Assembly (NCBI GenBank): GCA_964540905.1
Contig: CAZIOS010000020.1
Coordinates: 1-46,762, forward strand
Reading direction: 5' to 3'
Length of the DNA stretch: 46,762 nucleotides
Source: VAYN01 sp964540905
Lineage (GTDB): Bacteria > Actinomycetota > Thermoleophilia > Solirubrobacterales > 70-9
Shown here: positions 1-8,198 of the stretch, in pieces
How positions within the stretch are numbered: the stretch's first letter is position 1
Layout: each line of letters opens with the position of its first letter
Translations under genes and position numbers: made by a program
Notes under the pieces: model-generated
The model's input: the letters and a program-made list of their open reading frames with translations, nothing else
What the model was told of the DNA's origin: nothing
Databases searched by the model: none

Positions 1-1
1 C

Positions 2-1216
2 TACGGCGTCCAGGTCAACAGCCTCGGCCTGACCGAGGCCCAGCCGGAGAACAACATCCAGCGGATCGTGCTGGAGGCGCTCGCCGTCACCCTCAGCCGC
101 GACGCCCGCGCGCGGGCGATCCAGCTGCCGGCCTGGAACGAGGCGATGGGCCTGCCCCGCCCCTGGGACCAGCAGTGGAGCCTGCGGATCCAGCAGGTGC
201 TGGCGAACGAGACCGACCTGCTCGAGTACCCCGACGTCTTCGAGGGCTCGGTGGTGATGGACGGCCTGGTCGAGGAGCTGACCGAGGGCGCCCGGGCCGA
301 GATGGCGGTGGTCGAGGAGCACGGCGGCGCGGTCGAGGCCGTCCCCTACATGAAGGCGCGCCTGGTCGAGTCCCACCGCGAGCGGGTGGCGCGGATCGAG
401 AGCGGCGAGCAGAAGGTGATCGGCCAGAACAGCTTCACCGAGACGGAGGACTCGCCGCTGACCGCTGGCGCCGACGGCGGCATCCTCACCCCCGACCCCG
501 AGGTCGAACGCGAGCGGGTCGAGGCGCTCGAGCGCTGGAAGGCCGAGCGCGACGAGGCGGCGGTGCGCGGCGCGCTGGAGGAGCTGGCGCGGGTCGCCGA
601 CGACGACGGTCAGAACATCATGCCGGCGACGATCGCCGCCGCCAAGGCGGGCGCCACCACCGGTGAGTGGGCCGAGGTGCTGCGCGAGGTCTTCGGCGTC
701 TACCGCGGCCCGACCGGGGTCAGCGGCGCCGCCCCGGCCGCCGACCGCGACCAGCTCGACGAGATCCGGCACCGGGTCGACGAGGTCTCCGCCCAGATCG
801 GCCACCGGATCAAGATCCTGGTCGGCAAGCCCGGCCTCGACGGCCACTCCAACGGCTCCGAGCAGATCGCCCTGCGCGCCCGCGACGTCGGCATGGAGGT
901 GATCTACCAGGGGATCCGCCTGACCCCGGCCGAGATCGCCACCTCGGCCCTGCAGGAGGACGTCGACGTGGTCGGCCTCTCGATCCTCTCCGGCTCCCAC
1001 CTGGAGCTGATCCCCGAGGTGGTGCGGCTGCTGCGGGAGGAGGGCGTCGAGGTCCCGGTCGTGGTCGGCGGCATCATCCCGCTGGCCGACGCGGCGCGGC
1101 TGCGCGAGGCCGGCGTCGCCGGCGTCTACACGCCGAAGGACTTCGACATCAACAAGATCATGGGCGAGATCGTCGAGCTGGTCGGCGCCCGCGCCGCCGC
1201 CGCGGCGACCGCCTGA
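2..1216 (+). CDS. ecm: Ethylmalonyl-CoA mutase, 3' part (window edge)
   Basis: Coenzyme B12-dependent acyl-CoA mutase that converts ethylmalonyl-CoA to methylsuccinyl-CoA in the ethylmalonyl-CoA pathway. The frame is open from base 2, so the 5' end lies outside the window and the GTG at 68 is not the true start. The first visible residues (YGVQVNSLGLTEAQPENN) and the later PAWNEAMGLPRPWDQQWSLR belong to the C-terminal part of the substrate barrel. The cobalamin domain carries the DxHxxG motif as DGHSNG (about 838-855), followed by a conserved GLSILSGSH block. This motif context fits the MeaA/Ecm branch better than methylmalonyl-CoA mutase, from memory of the families. Other pathway genes (MaoC hydratase, acyl-CoA dehydrogenase, Mcl) lie elsewhere in the window and support the assignment. 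Confidence 0.9.
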   Translation, partial: YGVQVNSLGLTEAQPENNIQRIVLEALAVTLSRDARARAIQLPAWNEAMGLPRPWDQQWSLRIQQVLANETDLLEYPDVFEGSVVMDGLVEELTEGARAEMAVVEEHGGAVEAVPYMKARLVESHRERVARIESGEQKVIGQNSFTETEDSPLTAGADGGILTPDPEVERERVEALERWKAERDEAAVRGALEELARVADDDGQNIMPATIAAAKAGATTGEWAEVLREVFGVYRGPTGVSGAAPAADRDQLDEIRHRVDEVSAQIGHRIKILVGKPGLDGHSNGSEQIALRARDVGMEVIYQGIRLTPAEIATSALQEDVDVVGLSILSGSHLELIPEVVRLLREEGVEVPVVVGGIIPLADAARLREAGVAGVYTPKDFDINKIMGEIVELVGARAAAAATA

Positions 1217-1232
1217 GCCGTAGGATCGCCGA

Positions 1233-1985
1233 GTGAGCCGCCCTTTCAACTCGATCAGCAAGAACGAGCTGATCGACGCGGCGGCGGCCTCGCGCGCCGG
1301 CCGAGCGCTGAGACCGCTGACGATGGTGATCAAGCGCAACGCCTTCCGCACCCTCGCCTTCGAGAACACGAGGATCCTCACGCTCGCCTTCGCCTACCTG
1401 CGGTCGGAGGGCGTGCCCGGCGATTACGCCGAGTTCGGCGTCTCCACCGGCCGCACCTTCGTGGAGGCCTGGAGAATCGCCAACGACCACGACGGCTCGG
1501 ACCGGCGCTTCTTCGCCTTCGACTCCTTCGAGGGGCTGCCGGCGACCGAGGGAGTGGACGCGACCGGGCGGTTCGCCGCCGGCGAATTCAGCCAGGACCG
1601 CGCCTCCCTGGAGGCCCGCATGCGTCGCGCGAGAATTCCCGACGACCGGGCCCACATCGTCGAAGGGTTCTTCGAGGACACCCTCGCCAGGCCGGAGAGG
1701 ATCCCGCTGGAGGAGGTCGCCCTCGCCTGGGTCGACTGCGACCTGTACTCGTCCACGGTGCCGGTACTCGACTACCTGACACCTCGCCTCGCGCAGGGCG
1801 CCATCCTTCTCTTCGACGACTGGTTCTGCTTCAAAGGCGACCCCACCAAGGGCGAGGCAAGGGCCTGCGAGGAGTGGCTCGAGCGCAACCCGGAGATCAG
1901 CCTGGTGCCCTGGCGACAGCACCACTGGGCCAGCCAGGCGTTCATATTTCGCCGAGCGGGCGAGAGCGCGACAATAGGGGGATGA
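1233..1985 (+). CDS. TylF/MycF-like SAM-dependent O-methyltransferase
   Basis: Likely methylates a hydroxyl on a sugar or other small substrate; the substrate is unknown. The 250-residue length is normal for the macrocin O-methyltransferase family. Visible signatures are the SAM-binding EFGVSTGRTF block, the FAFDSFEGLP segment, the WVDCDLYSS strand and the metal-binding LLFDDWF near the C-terminus. The start is GTG 16 bases after the mutase stop. Its stop overlaps the start of the next gene by four bases (ATGA at 1982-1985), so the two are probably translated together. Proximity to the glycan island makes a sugar target plausible, but this is inference. Confidence 0.8.
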   Translation: MSRPFNSISKNELIDAAAASRAGRALRPLTMVIKRNAFRTLAFENTRILTLAFAYLRSEGVPGDYAEFGVSTGRTFVEAWRIANDHDGSDRRFFAFDSFEGLPATEGVDATGRFAAGEFSQDRASLEARMRRARIPDDRAHIVEGFFEDTLARPERIPLEEVALAWVDCDLYSSTVPVLDYLTPRLAQGAILLFDDWFCFKGDPTKGEARACEEWLERNPEISLVPWRQHHWASQAFIFRRAGESATIGG

Positions 1986-2548
1986 ACGAACTTAACGGGG
2001 ACCGCTCGGCCTGGCTGCGCTGCTACCGCTGCTGGTCGCAGGACCTCGAGATCCAGATCCATTACGACGCGATCCGCCGCGTCGACCCCGAGTCCGGCGT
2101 CCTCGCCGAAGGGGTCGACGAGGTCCAGGAATCGGTCGTGCAGTGCCTCGCCTGCATGCACGACCAGCCGCACCTGACCTTCCAGGACGACCGCGTGGTG
2201 CCGATCGAGGACCGCTGGGAGCGGATGGTCGCCGGCACCCCCTGGGTCGCCTCCTGCACCGTCACCGTCGACCAGGACCGGGTCGAGACCTGCTCCGGCC
2301 CCGACGCGATCGAGTTCCTCACCTACGGCGCCTTCGGCGACGCCGGCGTGCGCGAGTTCTTCACCCACGTCCGCTTCCACAAGCACGACGACGAGCAGAT
2401 CGTCGTCCACCTCCTGGTCGAGCTCTACGCCCGCTCCGCCCAGGAGGCGACCGAGGTGCTGGAGGAGGCCGCCCACGGCCAGCTCGAGATCACCTCGCTG
2501 GCGGAGGAGTCGCGGCCGCCGGCGCACGCCTCCGACGAGGCGCACTGA
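1982..2548 (+). CDS. Conserved hypothetical protein with zinc-ribbon-like Cys pairs
   Basis: A 188-residue protein I do not recognise by name. Two CxxC pairs (Cys14/Cys17 and Cys55/Cys58) resemble a zinc ribbon or rubredoxin-like knuckle. The rest is acidic, with no membrane segment or signal peptide. The ATG at 1982 is chosen because it overlaps the upstream stop as ATGA; the longer frame from 1874 would lie mostly inside the methyltransferase. The gene converges with the minus-strand methyltransferase at 2556, and both stops fall inside a short palindrome. Confidence 0.7.
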   Translation: MNELNGDRSAWLRCYRCWSQDLEIQIHYDAIRRVDPESGVLAEGVDEVQESVVQCLACMHDQPHLTFQDDRVVPIEDRWERMVAGTPWVASCTVTVDQDRVETCSGPDAIEFLTYGAFGDAGVREFFTHVRFHKHDDEQIVVHLLVELYARSAQEATEVLEEAAHGQLEITSLAEESRPPAHASDEAH

Positions 2549-2559
2549 GCCGGGCTCAG
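2545..2559. terminator. Palindrome spanning two convergent stop codons
   Basis: Seven-base arms 2545-2551 and 2553-2559 (CTGAGCC and GGCTCAG) flank one central base. The arms contain the stop codons of both convergent genes. It could serve as a compact two-way stem, but there is no U-tract and the loop is too tight for the full stem, so termination is uncertain. Confidence 0.3.
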
Positions 2560-3602
2560 GCGCTCGGCAGGCGGTCGAGCCGCCTGGCGGCCTCGGCGAG
2601 AACCGCCGGGAACTCGGCGTAGCCGGCGCGGTCCTCCTCGCCGACCATCAGCGTCGCCGGGGAGATCGGGGCCAGCGGCGGACGCTCGGCGGGCGGCAGG
2701 GACCGCTCCTTGCGGGCGATCACGACCAGGCTCGCGCCCCCGAACAGGCGCAGCTGCAGTTTTGAGAGCCAGTCGCCGGCGGGGTGCTCCTCGTCGATCG
2801 CGGCGATCGCCCGGCGCTTCATCCAGGCGCTCAACCGCCGCGTGTTGCCGCCGTGGGTGTACAGGGGGGCCTGGTAGACGACCTTCATGCCGGCGGCCCG
2901 GATCGCGCGGAGGTAGGAGTCGGGCCAGGTGATGTGGTGCCCCTCGTGCGGATCGGGGTGGCGCAGCTCGCGCACCGTCTTCCAGACGCTGCGCACCGGC
3001 TCCATCAGCGCGATCAGCCCGCCGTCTCGCAGCACCCGGCTGGCCTCCGCGAACAGCGGCCGGTAGTCGGCGACGTGGTGGACGAACTCCTTGAAGACGA
3101 CGAGGTCCATGGCGCCGTCGGCGATCGGGGCGTAGCGGGCATCGGTGACGAAGCGCCTGCCCTCTCCGAGCCGGGGATGCTCGAGATCGAGGCCGGTTGC
3201 CAGCGAGTTGGCCTCGAAGTCGCAGATCCACGGTTCGAAGCCCGCCTCCGCCATCAGCCAGGCGACCCAGCCGTTCCCGCTGCCCAGCTCGAGCGACCGC
3301 GGCGCTCGCTCGGCGCCTGAGAAATGCGGCGTCACCCGGTTGATGAAGTCGACGGCGTGGGGCGCCGCCAGTCGCAGGTAGGCGAGGTTGGCGGCGGCGA
3401 CCTCGGCGCCGAGCCCCTGGTGATCGCGCTCCTCCTCCATCGTCGCCTCGATCATCCCCGCGTCCCGACGGGGATAGCCCATGAAGACCAGTCCGTCCTC
3501 GACCGGGTAGAGGCGTTCCGCCCGCGGCGACCAGAAACCGCCCTCGCCGGCCTCCAGCGGCCCCAGGGTCTCCGGGCAGACGACGAATGGAGCGAGGCGC
3601 AT
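2556..3602 (-). CDS. Class I SAM-dependent methyltransferase
   Basis: A 348-residue methyltransferase. The N-terminus (about 1-45) looks like a Trm112/small-domain region (VCPETLGPLE, then LYPVEDGLVFMG) but keeps only one of the usual cysteines. The Rossmann core follows: motif I is LELGSGNGWVAWLMAEAGF, then a D-F-E acidic strand, DLVVFKEFVHHV as motif IV, and VLRDGGLIALMEP as post-motif IV. The C-terminal third is basic. The substrate is unknown; the position at the edge of a glycan locus makes a sugar or polyprenyl-linked intermediate plausible. It is transcribed divergently from the polysaccharide lyase gene, with about 100 bases between the starts. Confidence 0.75.
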   Translation of the reverse strand: MRLAPFVVCPETLGPLEAGEGGFWSPRAERLYPVEDGLVFMGYPRRDAGMIEATMEEERDHQGLGAEVAAANLAYLRLAAPHAVDFINRVTPHFSGAERAPRSLELGSGNGWVAWLMAEAGFEPWICDFEANSLATGLDLEHPRLGEGRRFVTDARYAPIADGAMDLVVFKEFVHHVADYRPLFAEASRVLRDGGLIALMEPVRSVWKTVRELRHPDPHEGHHITWPDSYLRAIRAAGMKVVYQAPLYTHGGNTRRLSAWMKRRAIAAIDEEHPAGDWLSKLQLRLFGGASLVVIARKERSLPPAERPPLAPISPATLMVGEEDRAGYAEFPAVLAEAARRLDRLPSA

Positions 3603-3638
3603 CGCGGCAGCGTAGCCGCCGCCCCGTGGTCAACGCCT

Positions 3639-3654
3639 CTGGACATAAGTCCAG
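3639..3654. promoter_or_regulatory. Palindromic operator-like site
   Basis: CTGGAC-ATAA-GTCCAG is a perfect six-base inverted repeat with an AT-rich centre. It sits 37 bases above the minus-strand methyltransferase start and 50 bases above the polysaccharide lyase start, in the only space between the two divergent genes. This is where a dimeric repressor could control one or both. No regulator of a known family is adjacent. Confidence 0.3.
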
Positions 3655-3695
3655 GACAGCGTCAATCGCTGCAGGCCCCGGCGCGGTGGACGACC

Positions 3696-3702
3696 AAGGA
3701 GG
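3696..3702 (+). promoter_or_regulatory. Strong ribosome binding site with unusually short spacing
   Basis: AAGGAGG lies one base before the ATG at 3704. The core match is excellent but the spacing is shorter than usual. An in-frame GTG at 3686 precedes it. The downstream ATG is still preferred because it gives a well-formed signal peptide. Confidence 0.4.
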
Positions 3703-3703
3703 C

Positions 3704-4891
3704 ATGAGAAACGCAACCCCCACCGAGAAGACGAGATCGCACGGCATCCGAACCGCGCTGGCGGCGACCGCGGCCGTGACCGCCATCTGCCTGCTCGGCG
3801 CCGCACCCGCGAGCGCCAGCCTCAAGATCGTCGCCCCGGCGACGGCAAAGGCGCAGCAGCCGGTCCACTTCTCCGCCAGCCCGTCGGCGCCGACGCAGAC
3901 GATGGCTTTCTACGTCGACGGTCGCCGGCGCTGGGTGGACACCTCGCCGAGCTGGCAGTTCGGGCCCAGCGGCTACGTCGACCTGAACGCCGGCCGGCAC
4001 GTGCTGAAGGTACGGGCACGGCAGACCGACGCCGTCGTCACGACCACCCGCACGATCTACGTCGAACCCTCCACCTCCGGCGGCGATGCGCACTCCCCCG
4101 TCGCCAGCGCCAGCACCTCCTCGCACCCCGCGAGCTCGCGGGCCCCGGCCGCGGGTCCCGGCCTGGAACGAAGCGTTCCGGTCTCGGCGCCGAACCCGGA
4201 AGCGGTCGCCAGCGGCGGCAGCGCGCTGCGGGAAGCCAACTGCGAGAACGGCCTCTCCGGCTGGAGCACCGCCGGCGTCGGCGAAGCGGTCCCCACCGTG
4301 ACCAGCAGCAGCTCCCGCACCGGCGCCAAGGCCTGCCGGGTGGTGCTGAGTGGGACGCAGAACCGCTCGGAGCTGATCTTCGGCGGCAGCGGCCAGGAAG
4401 CCGTCGAATTCCACGAGGGCGACGAATACTGGTACGGCTTCTCCTTCAACATCCAGCAGATGGTCTATGGCCATCCCGGCGATCAGAACATCATCATGCA
4501 GTTCAAGAGCGACGGCGAAGGCAGCCCGGCCTTCGGCCTGCAGCTCTGGGACTACGCCGGCGACGACGGCCACAGCGGCGGCAAAGGGCTGTGGAGCGAA
4601 GGGACGGCGATGGGAGAACAGCGCTACCTGGCTCCGGTCAGCGAACGGCAATGGCACGACGTGGCGATCCACTTCAAGGCGTCCGCCCACGGCAACGGCT
4701 TCTACGAAGTCTTCCTCGACGGCAACCTGGTCGATGCCCGCAGCGGCGTCAGCATGATCGTCCCGGGGCACTCCTACGCCTACATCAAGGACGGGCTCTA
4801 CCGCAACGGGGCCGCCAGCCCCGGCACCTCGGAACTGCTGCTCGACTCCGCCAAGCTCGGAACGAGCGCCACGGCGGTACAGCCCGGCTGA
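3704..4891 (+). CDS. Secreted polysaccharide lyase-like protein with Ig-like domain
   Basis: A 395-residue exported protein. The N-terminus is a signal peptide: basic n-region, hydrophobic core TALAATAAVTAICLLG, and probable cleavage after APASA near residue 37. Residues about 40-115 form a small beta-sandwich/Ig-like domain (FYVDGRRRWVDTSPSW). A Ser/Pro/Ala-rich linker follows, then from about 175 a catalytic-type jelly roll resembling the heparin-lyase-I/glucuronan-lyase-like family (NRSELIFGG, DEYWYGFSFNI, QFKSDGEGSPAFGLQLW, WHDVAIHFKAS). The expected role is eliminative cleavage of a uronic-acid polysaccharide outside the cell, perhaps the product of the neighbouring island. The start at 3704 is preferred over the in-frame upstream region because it begins the signal peptide. 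Family assignment is from memory. Confidence 0.72.
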   Translation: MRNATPTEKTRSHGIRTALAATAAVTAICLLGAAPASASLKIVAPATAKAQQPVHFSASPSAPTQTMAFYVDGRRRWVDTSPSWQFGPSGYVDLNAGRHVLKVRARQTDAVVTTTRTIYVEPSTSGGDAHSPVASASTSSHPASSRAPAAGPGLERSVPVSAPNPEAVASGGSALREANCENGLSGWSTAGVGEAVPTVTSSSSRTGAKACRVVLSGTQNRSELIFGGSGQEAVEFHEGDEYWYGFSFNIQQMVYGHPGDQNIIMQFKSDGEGSPAFGLQLWDYAGDDGHSGGKGLWSEGTAMGEQRYLAPVSERQWHDVAIHFKASAHGNGFYEVFLDGNLVDARSGVSMIVPGHSYAYIKDGLYRNGAASPGTSELLLDSAKLGTSATAVQPG

Positions 4892-4918
4892 GCCCCGGCG
4901 GCTCCGAGCCCCGCCCGG

Positions 4919-5419
4919 CTACTCGAGCGCGGCCCGTAGCTTGCGCAGGGATCGGTAGACCCGGCCTTCGACGGTGGTGAGCCTCTCGCCGAGGAGCTCG
5001 GCCATCTCCGGCACGGTCAGGTCACCGCCGTAGCGCAGGGCGATCGCCTCGCGCTCCTCCTCGCTGAGGACGGCCAGCGCCGGCCCGAGCACCGCCCGGT
5101 CCTCGACCCGATCGAGGCCGGCGTCCGGCGCCGGGCCGCCGGGGTCGTGGCCGCCCCGCCGCAGCGCTCGGCCCTCGGCCTCGGCGCGGCGGCGCTGGTC
5201 GCGCAGGCAGTTGAGCGCGATCGCGTAGAGCCAGGTCTTGGCGCTGGCCTTCGCCGGGTCGTAGCGCCGGCGCGAGCGCAGCGCCCGCTCGAACGCCTCC
5301 GCCAGCAGGTCTTCGGCGGCGACGCGGTCGCCCGTGCGGTAGGCGAGAAAGCCGAAGAGGGCCTGCGCGTGGTCCGCGTAGAGCCGCTCGAAGTCGATGT
5401 CTCGCATGCTGATCGGCAT
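4919..5419 (-). CDS. RNA polymerase sigma factor, ECF type
   Basis: A 166-residue two-domain sigma factor. Region 2 covers about residues 8-80 (FERLYADHAQALFGFLAYRTG, AAEDLLAEAFERAL, KTWLYAIALNCLRDQRRR) and region 4 about 110-165 (LSEEEREAIALRYGGDL, a VPEMAELLG helix-turn-helix, VEGRVYRSLRKLRAAL). ATG at 5419 and an in-frame ATG at 5407 are both possible starts, and neither has a convincing ribosome binding site. It is divergent from the LPFTG surface protein gene, whose upstream open frame may encode a cytoplasmic partner segment. No classical anti-sigma gene is adjacent on the same strand. Confidence 0.85.
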   Translation of the reverse strand: MPISMRDIDFERLYADHAQALFGFLAYRTGDRVAAEDLLAEAFERALRSRRRYDPAKASAKTWLYAIALNCLRDQRRRAEAEGRALRRGGHDPGGPAPDAGLDRVEDRAVLGPALAVLSEEEREAIALRYGGDLTVPEMAELLGERLTTVEGRVYRSLRKLRAALE

Positions 5420-5650
5420 TTTCTGCGTGATTCGCCGATTGCCTGTCGGGAATCGGCCCGCTCGTTCGTAAAAGGGATATCGGCAGCGATTTCGACAACA
5501 CCGATTTCGGCAACCGCATTCCCGCCGAGCTGCGCGAGGTAGAGCAGCGGCTGCGTGACCAGAGGCCAGCGCTGAGCGCGTTGGAGCTCGACGCGATCAA
5601 GCTGCGGACGCTGTCCGCGGCGCGGAAGCCGAAAGACCCGACGGCCAGGA

Positions 5651-5657
5651 AAGGAAG
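5651..5657 (+). promoter_or_regulatory. Ribosome binding site supporting the start at 5662
   Basis: AAGGAAG lies four bases before ATG 5662, itself preceded by another AGGA. It is the best Shine-Dalgarno match in the region and favours the short form of the LPFTG protein. The upstream open frame nevertheless looks protein-like. Confidence 0.5.
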
Positions 5658-5661
5658 CTTG

Positions 5662-6069
5662 ATGAAGTCACGACTCGCCCTGATCTGCGTGCTCGCCCTG
5701 GGAGTGTTCATGAGCGGCACCGGCGCCACCCTCGCCGTTTCCGGCATCTCCGGCAGCGGCAGCGCCAGCTCCGCCCAGTACCCCGAAGAAAACGAACACG
5801 AAGAACGCCTCTGCGAAAACGGCGGTGGCGGCAGCGCCGCCGGCACCCGGAGCTGTCACCACAGCAGCGAGAGCTGCGGCCCGACCAGCAGCGGCGGCAA
5901 CGGCGAGGCCTGCGAAACGCAGGAAGTGCGCCAGGTCGAAACCGGCGGCGGCGGTTCGCTGCCCTTCACCGGGTTCCTGGCGATTCCGGTGCTGATCGTC
6001 GGCGTCGGCCTGCTCGGCGCGGGCGTCGCGATGCGCCTGCGGACGCGGTCCGGCGACCGCTCGATCTAG
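5662..6069 (+). CDS. Small exported LPFTG surface protein
   Basis: A 135-residue protein when started at the ATG with a ribosome binding site. It begins with a signal peptide or membrane anchor (MKSRLALICVLALGVFMSG). A Gly/Ser/Glu-rich region with five cysteines follows, then a classical sorting signal: LPFTG, a hydrophobic stretch (FLAIPVLIVGVGLLGAGVAM) and a basic tail (RLRTRSGDRS). This predicts sortase anchoring to the cell wall. The reading frame stays open upstream to 5431 with an amphipathic, charged composition, so a longer protein using TTG 5581 or an unusual start is possible. It lies divergent to the sigma factor, which may control it. Confidence 0.65.
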   Translation: MKSRLALICVLALGVFMSGTGATLAVSGISGSGSASSAQYPEENEHEERLCENGGGGSAAGTRSCHHSSESCGPTSSGGNGEACETQEVRQVETGGGGSLPFTGFLAIPVLIVGVGLLGAGVAMRLRTRSGDRSI

Positions 6070-6083
6070 CGCGAGCGAATCGC

Positions 6084-8153
6084 TCAGAACGGGAGGCGGG
6101 CCGATTCGGCCCGCCTCTCCCATTCCCGGGGCCCCTTGCCGCGCGTCGCCGCGATCATTTCGGCGATGCGGGGCTCGAGGGGGTCGAGGCGGTGGGCTTC
6201 GCCGAGCTCGGGCAGCGGATCGCGGCCGGCGGCGGCGCGCACGAGCGCCAGCCCGTAGTGCGTTTCCCAGTTTTCCGGGTCGCGCTCGATCGCGTTTCGC
6301 ATCGCCCTTTCCGCCAGTTCGCCCTGCCCGGCCCGGGCGTCGCAGTAGCCGATCAGCTCGTAGGGCTCGGGCCGCACCTTGAGCGCGTCGAGCGAGTCGA
6401 GGGCGGAGCCGACCGCGCCGTTGCAGTTGCCGCGGTCGAAGGCGTCGACGGCGTCGTTCAGCCGCGCCTGCGAGATCGCGATCGCGGCCGGGGTGACCGC
6501 CAGCACGCCGACCCCGACCGCGGCGGCGATCCGCAGCACCCGGCCGGGCTCGACCGTCGCCAGGGCGCGGCGCCGGCCCCCGATCGGCTTCGCCAGGGCG
6601 AGGCCGGCGAGGGCGAAGAACCACAGCGTCACCGCCGGCATCTCCCAGTCCCAATCGACGCCGGCGTGCAGGGCCCAGACCGTCGAGAGGGCGATCAGGG
6701 CGCCGTAGACGCAGCGTTCCTCGCCGCGCAGCCGCCGCCCCAGGCCGACGAAGATCGAGACGACGACGCCGACTATCAGCAGGAAGCCGACGATCCCCAT
6801 CTCCCCCAGGACCTCGATGTAGAGGGAGTGGGCGTCGATCACGGTGAAGCGGTAGGGGCGCCGCCGCGCCCACTGCAGCTGGTAGGTGCCGGCGCCGGTG
6901 CCGATCAGGGGGTCTTCCTCGAAGGATTCGAGCGAGACCTTCCACTGCTTGATGCGCCCGTTGTTGCCGCTCGAGGTGAGCCGGGCGCGTGGTTCCTGGG
7001 CATGGCCGACCACGTCCCCCTTGACGAAGTTGTCGTACTCGGAGCGGAGCCAGCCGGGAGCCCCCAGGGCGGCGGCGAGCAGGATCGCGACCACGGCGGC
7101 GCCGACCACGGCGGCGGCGATCGTCCGCGGCTCGAACACGGGTGGCACCCACTCCGCGAGGCGGCGATCGCCGCGTTCCAGCAACGCTCGCAGCGCCGCC
7201 GCCGCCAGCGCGCAGACGATCACGACGAGCGCCAGGTGGTGCCCCTGGGCGACGCCGGCGGGCGAGCCGAACCCGGCCGAGGAGACGATCGAGGCGCGGT
7301 AGCTGGCGACCATCGCCACCGCGGCTGGCAGCGCCGCGGCGGCGACGGTGAGCAGCAGCCGCCGCGGCCGGGCGACGACCGCGTAGACGAGCAGGCCGAC
7401 GACCATCAGGCCGAGCGAAGCGCGCGAGAAGGTCAGCAGCAGGGTCGAGGCCAGCAGCGGCAGCGCCGCGGCGCCGAGCAGCCGCGCCGGGCGCCCCTCG
7501 CGCCCGCTCGAGGAGAGGTGGACGCAGGCGAGCAGGCCGAGGGTGGCGAGCAGGCCGAGGGCGTTCCAGTAGGTGAGCGGGAAGCTGAGCCGCTCCGGGT
7601 GGATGTCGTAGGCGATCGGCCAGACGTCGGCGGCGACCCGGGTGATCCAGCCGGCGAGGCAGATCGCAACGGCGGCGGCGGCGAGGCCGCGCAGCCCCCA
7701 CTCCAGCCGCCGCTTGCCCGGCACCAGGATCCCGAAGAAGGCGAAGACGAGGACGTAGAGCAGGGCGCGGTCGAACTCGAGCAGGGCGCGGCCCGAGGCC
7801 CCCGACCACAGCGCCGAGGCGAGGGTCCAGGCGGCGAACAGGGCGAGCAGGCCGAGCGGCACCAGCAGCGCCGGGGTGAAGCTCTCGAAGGGGCGGCTGA
7901 CCAGCATGATCGCCAGCACCAGCAGCAGGCAGACGGCGATCGCCGCGTTGGCGGTGGCGCCGGGGAAGAAGCCGCCGGCGTTGAAGCCGAGGTAGACCGT
8001 GAAGGCGGCGAGGACGGCGCCCACCGCGGGGCCGCGCAGGGCTTCGAGTGGACCCGGCGATCGCCGCTGCGGCTGCGCCGGGGGCATCCCGACCGCAACA
8101 GGCGGCACCGGCGGCGGTTTATGCGACATGGCTCTGTTCACGGAGGCGCTCAC
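6084..8153 (-). CDS. Wzy/WaaL-like O-antigen polymerase-ligase with C-terminal TPR-like region
   Basis: A 689-residue multi-spanning membrane protein. About a dozen hydrophobic segments cover residues 40-540. The family signature region is present: an extracellular loop with GRIKQWKVSLESF, then PLIGTGAGTYQLQW and DAHSLYIEVLGEMGIVGF, typical of O-antigen ligase/polymerase proteins. After the last membrane span, residues about 560-689 are soluble and helical (RLNDAVDAFDRGNCNGAVG, AERAMRNAIERDPENWETHY), like tetratricopeptide repeats. The likely role is polymerising or transferring lipid-linked glycan units outside the membrane. GTG 8153 opens the longest form; ATG 8129 (MSHKPPP) is an equally plausible start. 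It is divergent from the initiating sugar transferase. Confidence 0.8.
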   Translation of the reverse strand: MSASVNRAMSHKPPPVPPVAVGMPPAQPQRRSPGPLEALRGPAVGAVLAAFTVYLGFNAGGFFPGATANAAIAVCLLLVLAIMLVSRPFESFTPALLVPLGLLALFAAWTLASALWSGASGRALLEFDRALLYVLVFAFFGILVPGKRRLEWGLRGLAAAAVAICLAGWITRVAADVWPIAYDIHPERLSFPLTYWNALGLLATLGLLACVHLSSSGREGRPARLLGAAALPLLASTLLLTFSRASLGLMVVGLLVYAVVARPRRLLLTVAAAALPAAVAMVASYRASIVSSAGFGSPAGVAQGHHLALVVIVCALAAAALRALLERGDRRLAEWVPPVFEPRTIAAAVVGAAVVAILLAAALGAPGWLRSEYDNFVKGDVVGHAQEPRARLTSSGNNGRIKQWKVSLESFEEDPLIGTGAGTYQLQWARRRPYRFTVIDAHSLYIEVLGEMGIVGFLLIVGVVVSIFVGLGRRLRGEERCVYGALIALSTVWALHAGVDWDWEMPAVTLWFFALAGLALAKPIGGRRRALATVEPGRVLRIAAAVGVGVLAVTPAAIAISQARLNDAVDAFDRGNCNGAVGSALDSLDALKVRPEPYELIGYCDARAGQGELAERAMRNAIERDPENWETHYGLALVRAAAGRDPLPELGEAHRLDPLEPRIAEMIAATRGKGPREWERRAESARLPF

Positions 8154-8198
8154 TATTCTCGATTGGATCGGCGTTCGAGCTCGCGCCGGGAAACCTGG

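Noticed and set aside
6071..6084. Short GAGCG-AAT-CGCTC stem between convergent genes
   Set aside because: A five-base stem without a U-tract is too weak to be called a terminator.
6192..8198. Very long plus-strand open frame in front of the initiating sugar transferase
   Set aside because: It is antisense to the polymerase gene, and its translation is low-complexity Gly/Arg/Asp/Gln-rich, as expected from GC-rich complementary strands. The real gene starts at 8199.
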